From: UBA6136 sp044237765
Lineage (GTDB): Bacteria; Pseudomonadota; Gammaproteobacteria; Methylococcales; Methylococcaceae
Direction: 5' to 3'
Length of the DNA stretch: 52,034 nt
NCBI GenBank assembly: GCA_044237765.1
Contig: JBIIEQ010000014.1
Coordinates: 1-52,034, forward strand
The position numbers were made by a program, and so were the translations under genes. Below, in pieces: positions 50,915-52,034 of the stretch (the first letter of the stretch is position 1; every line of letters starts with the position of its first letter). Below the pieces are notes generated by a model, which worked only from the letters and a program-made list of their open reading frames with translations, was not told the DNA's origin and did not search any database.

Positions 50915-51606
50915 TGCAGCTGACTCGCACCCCCGAACCCGAGTTGATGAATGAAGCCGAACAGGCCCTCGCCTACGCCCAGGCGGACTTCTCGGTCCCA
51001 CACAATCAATTCATCGATCTTTTCCGCTCGATCTTTGCCGATCTATCAGTGAATGGCACCGTTCTGGATGTCGGTTGCGGGCCTGCCGATGTCACCCTGC
51101 GCTTCGCCAAGGCATATCCCGATTGTCGCATCGACGGTGTCGATGGCGCACCGGCCATGCTGGCACTGGGTCGCGCCAGCATTGAGGATGCCAGGTTGTC
51201 CCGACGAATAAAGCTGATCGAGGGTTACCTGCCCGGCGCCATACTGCCCCGATCGCATTACGACGTGATCCTCTCCAACTCCCTGCTGCATCACCTGGCG
51301 GACCCGCAGATACTGTGGGAGACGATACGACGCCATGGCAAACCGGGCGCGGCAATCTTTGTCATGGATTTGCGCCGTCCCGACACCTCCGAAGAGATCG
51401 AAACACTGGTCCGCCAGCATGCGGCGGGAGAGCCCGCCATACTGCAGCGCGACTTCCACCACTCGCTGCACGCCGCCTACCGACCCGAAGAGGTTCGGCA
51501 GCAACTCAACCAGGCCGGGCTTCAAACGCTGAAGGTCACCGCGATCGGCGATCGCCACCTGATCATCTGCGGCCACTGCCCGGCAACCGCCGAACCCTCG
51601 CGATAG
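50914..51606 (+). CDS. Class I SAM-dependent methyltransferase
   Basis: A 230-residue Rossmann-fold methyltransferase. Motif I is VLDVGCGPADVTLRFA (about 50-65), the acidic ribose-binding residue lies in IDGVDGAPAMLALG, and motif IV is DVILSNSLLHHLADP. The C-terminal half has RRPDTSEEIETLVRQHAAGE. No signal peptide is present. It is coupled to radC by TGATG. The substrate cannot be told; the pattern is of the small-molecule type (Methyltransf_11/25). Confidence 0.85.
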   Translation: MQLTRTPEPELMNEAEQALAYAQADFSVPHNQFIDLFRSIFADLSVNGTVLDVGCGPADVTLRFAKAYPDCRIDGVDGAPAMLALGRASIEDARLSRRIKLIEGYLPGAILPRSHYDVILSNSLLHHLADPQILWETIRRHGKPGAAIFVMDLRRPDTSEEIETLVRQHAAGEPAILQRDFHHSLHAAYRPEEVRQQLNQAGLQTLKVTAIGDRHLIICGHCPATAEPSR

Positions 51607-51652
51607 CCTTCCGACAACAACTGACTTGCTAACACTCACTACAGAGGATCTC

Positions 51653-52034
51653 ATGGCCAATCTCCATCGAAATACCGCTGAAGTTCTTTGGTTTGATGAA
51701 ATCGGCATCGAGGACGTCCCTCTGGTCGGTGGCAAGAACGCCTCCCTGGGGGAGATGTTCCGGGAACTGACCCCGCAAGGCGTCCGGATACCCAACGGCT
51801 TCGCTATCACGGCGGCGGCCTATCACGATTTTGTCGAGAACTCAGGCGTGGCGGCCCGGCTTGCGGAGATCCTCGGCGGTCTCGATACCCGCGACATCGC
51901 CGACCTTCAGCGGCGCGGCCTGGCCGCCCGTCAGGCGATCCTCGACGCCGAACTGCCGGAATCCCTGCAGGAGTCCATCCTCGGCGCCTACGCCAAACTC
52001 TCCGGGGGCCTGGCCGCACCCGCCGATGTGGCGG
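51653..52034 (+). CDS. ppsA: Phosphoenolpyruvate synthase, N-terminal part (cut by window edge)
   Basis: Converts pyruvate, ATP and water to phosphoenolpyruvate, AMP and phosphate for gluconeogenesis. The ATG at 51653 follows AGAGGA. The visible 127 residues hold the start of the ATP/pyruvate-binding domain, with VLWFDEIGIEDVPLVGGKNASLGEM and GVRIPNGFAITAAAY, typical of PpsA. The full protein of about 790 residues runs beyond 52034. Confidence 0.9.
   Translation, partial: MANLHRNTAEVLWFDEIGIEDVPLVGGKNASLGEMFRELTPQGVRIPNGFAITAAAYHDFVENSGVAARLAEILGGLDTRDIADLQRRGLAARQAILDAELPESLQESILGAYAKLSGGLAAPADVA

Overview
The window reads as chromosomal DNA of a gammaproteobacterium. Gene content and order recall the Pseudomonas/Chromatiales side of the class: engB, cytochrome c4, dsbA and an EEP hydrolase together; hemC, a hemD-hemX fusion and hemY; leuS, lptE, holA, proA and nadD; coaBC, dut and argB close to pyrE and radC. 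I cannot name a genus from sequence reading alone. Most genes are GC-rich, tightly packed and of housekeeping type. No rRNA, tRNA, CRISPR array or intact insertion sequence was seen.

Layout. 1-3.8 kb: tail of an outer-membrane barrel gene, engB, diheme cytochrome c4, dsbA and an EEP-family hydrolase. 3.9-10.7 kb (minus strand): an orphan Wzt-type ABC ATPase, then the tetrapyrrole operon hemC / hemD-hemX / hemY, and tpm. 10.8-17 kb (plus): leuS, lptE, holA, proA, nadD. 17-24.2 kb (minus): bamA, phoU, rlmM, moeA, mobB and a nucleotide-sugar epimerase. 24.2-26.7 kb is an accessory island. It holds a secreted protein with a His/Asp tail, a secreted gene broken by one base, and a UmuD-like pseudogene, set in poorly coding DNA. 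26.7-31 kb: an SH3-domain membrane protein, ilvD, argE and mlaC.

The centrepiece is 31.1-43.1 kb, a run of twelve same-strand genes with gaps of 25 bases or less or overlaps. It looks like a zinc-starvation operon. It encodes a ZnuD-like TonB receptor with a His-rich loop, three COG0523 (CobW/ZNG) GTPases, a ZIP permease, a DUF1826 protein, a DksA lacking its zinc finger, a HisI paralog and the metal-flexible GTP cyclohydrolase FolE2. These families are known from Zur regulons. Three members are unexpected or unknown: a full-length homolog of formylmethanofuran dehydrogenase subunit A with no Fhc/Fwd partners here, an 82-residue orphan, and a terminal WD40-repeat protein. A Zur-like operator lies over the probable -10 before the receptor gene. 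A near copy of it (13 of 15 bases) lies over a good promoter before the His-tailed secreted protein 6.7 kb away, which suggests one regulon.

43.4-52 kb: purD, a MoxR ATPase, pyrE, a DUF4124 protein, argB/dut/coaBC on the minus strand, radC, a SAM methyltransferase, and the start of ppsA, cut by the window edge.
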